Below, in pieces: positions 14,419-14,527 of a stretch of DNA of 14,527 nt. A model generated the notes under the pieces. That model did no database searches, was not told the origin of the DNA, and worked only from the letters and a program-made list of their open reading frames with translations. The position numbers were made by a program, and so were the translations under genes. The number at the start of each line of letters is the position of its first letter. Positions within the stretch are counted from its first letter, which is position 1. This stretch comes from Thermodesulfovibrio sp. (GTDB lineage: Bacteria > Nitrospirota > Thermodesulfovibrionia > Thermodesulfovibrionales > JdFR-85): positions 1-14,527 of the forward strand of contig JALUAR010000120.1 in the NCBI GenBank assembly GCA_027050975.1. Direction: 5' to 3'.

Positions 14419-14527
14419 CCTCTCTCCTTAGCAAGCAACTCCTGGTATATCCGTTCAGTCTCATCAATCATCCTCTGAAGCTGAAACCTCTCCGTTACAG
14501 TCTTTCTTGCATTTCTGCCAAGCCTTT
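14415..14527 (-). CDS. C-terminal end of a glycosyltransferase (probably GT4), cut by the window edge
   Basis: Only the last 36 residues are visible, in the frame starting RLGRNARKTVTERFQLQRMI and ending in KERG before TGA. The pattern LGxNARKxVxERF...xxxY is the usual last helix of GT4 glycosyltransferases. The TGA overlaps the kinase ATG (ATGA), so it belongs to the same operon. The other two frames hit stops. Family membership rests on this short tail and could be wrong. Confidence 0.65.
   Translation of the reverse strand, partial: RLGRNARKTVTERFQLQRMIDETERIYQELLAKERG

Noticed and set aside
1..14527. CRISPR array, tRNA, rRNA, prophage or insertion sequence
   Set aside because: I found no spaced direct repeats, cloverleaf or CCA-type ends, transposase or integrase motifs.

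Overview
This window comes from a Gram-negative bacterium. The evidence is a lipopolysaccharide-type glycan gene cluster with an O-antigen ligase-like protein, a heptosyltransferase-like GT9 enzyme and a WaaP/Kdo-type sugar kinase. The gene mix (MutS2 with Smr domain, a short stand-alone MetE-like protein, a PHP phosphoesterase, tight ATGA-type gene overlaps) would fit Nitrospirota (Thermodesulfovibrionia-like) or a Desulfobacterota relative. That placement is a guess from general knowledge, not from a search. I see no rRNA, tRNA, CRISPR, transposase or phage gene. Coding density is very high, and 14 genes are complete with a fifteenth cut by the right edge.

Region 1 (44-4081, minus strand) is a three-gene housekeeping operon read in the order MetE-like methyltransferase, thymidylate kinase (tmk, GTG start, 4-bp overlap), MutS2. 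Region 2 (4082-4208) is a divergent intergenic region with a good extended -10 promoter candidate for the plus strand. Region 3 (4209-7354, plus strand) holds a galE-like sugar-nucleotide epimerase, pyrE (4-bp overlap), a 198-bp gap, a PHP-domain phosphoesterase and a membrane-anchored TPR protein. The gap contains the most unusual feature of the window: a 135-bp palindromic element (5742-5876) with a perfect 21-bp outer stem and two nested hairpins. Its left arm supplies a Shine-Dalgarno and ATG for a 59-codon ORF that ends in an ATGA overlap with the PHP start codon.

Region 4 (7358-14527, minus strand) is a compact cell-surface polysaccharide/LPS operon whose genes all overlap by 4-20 bp. 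In transcription order it encodes the end of a GT4 glycosyltransferase, a WaaP/Kdo-like kinase, GT2, GT4, a CgeB-like glycosyltransferase, GT9 (heptosyltransferase-like), an O-antigen ligase/polymerase-like membrane protein and a WaaG-like GT4. Together they look like a core/outer glycan assembly, phosphorylation and ligation line. The epimerase in region 3 could feed it with UDP-sugars. The last gene of this operon converges on the TPR gene with only 3 bp between stop codons.

Most of the window is ordinary conserved biology. The palindromic element, and the way it sets up translation of the next gene, is what I would look at first.
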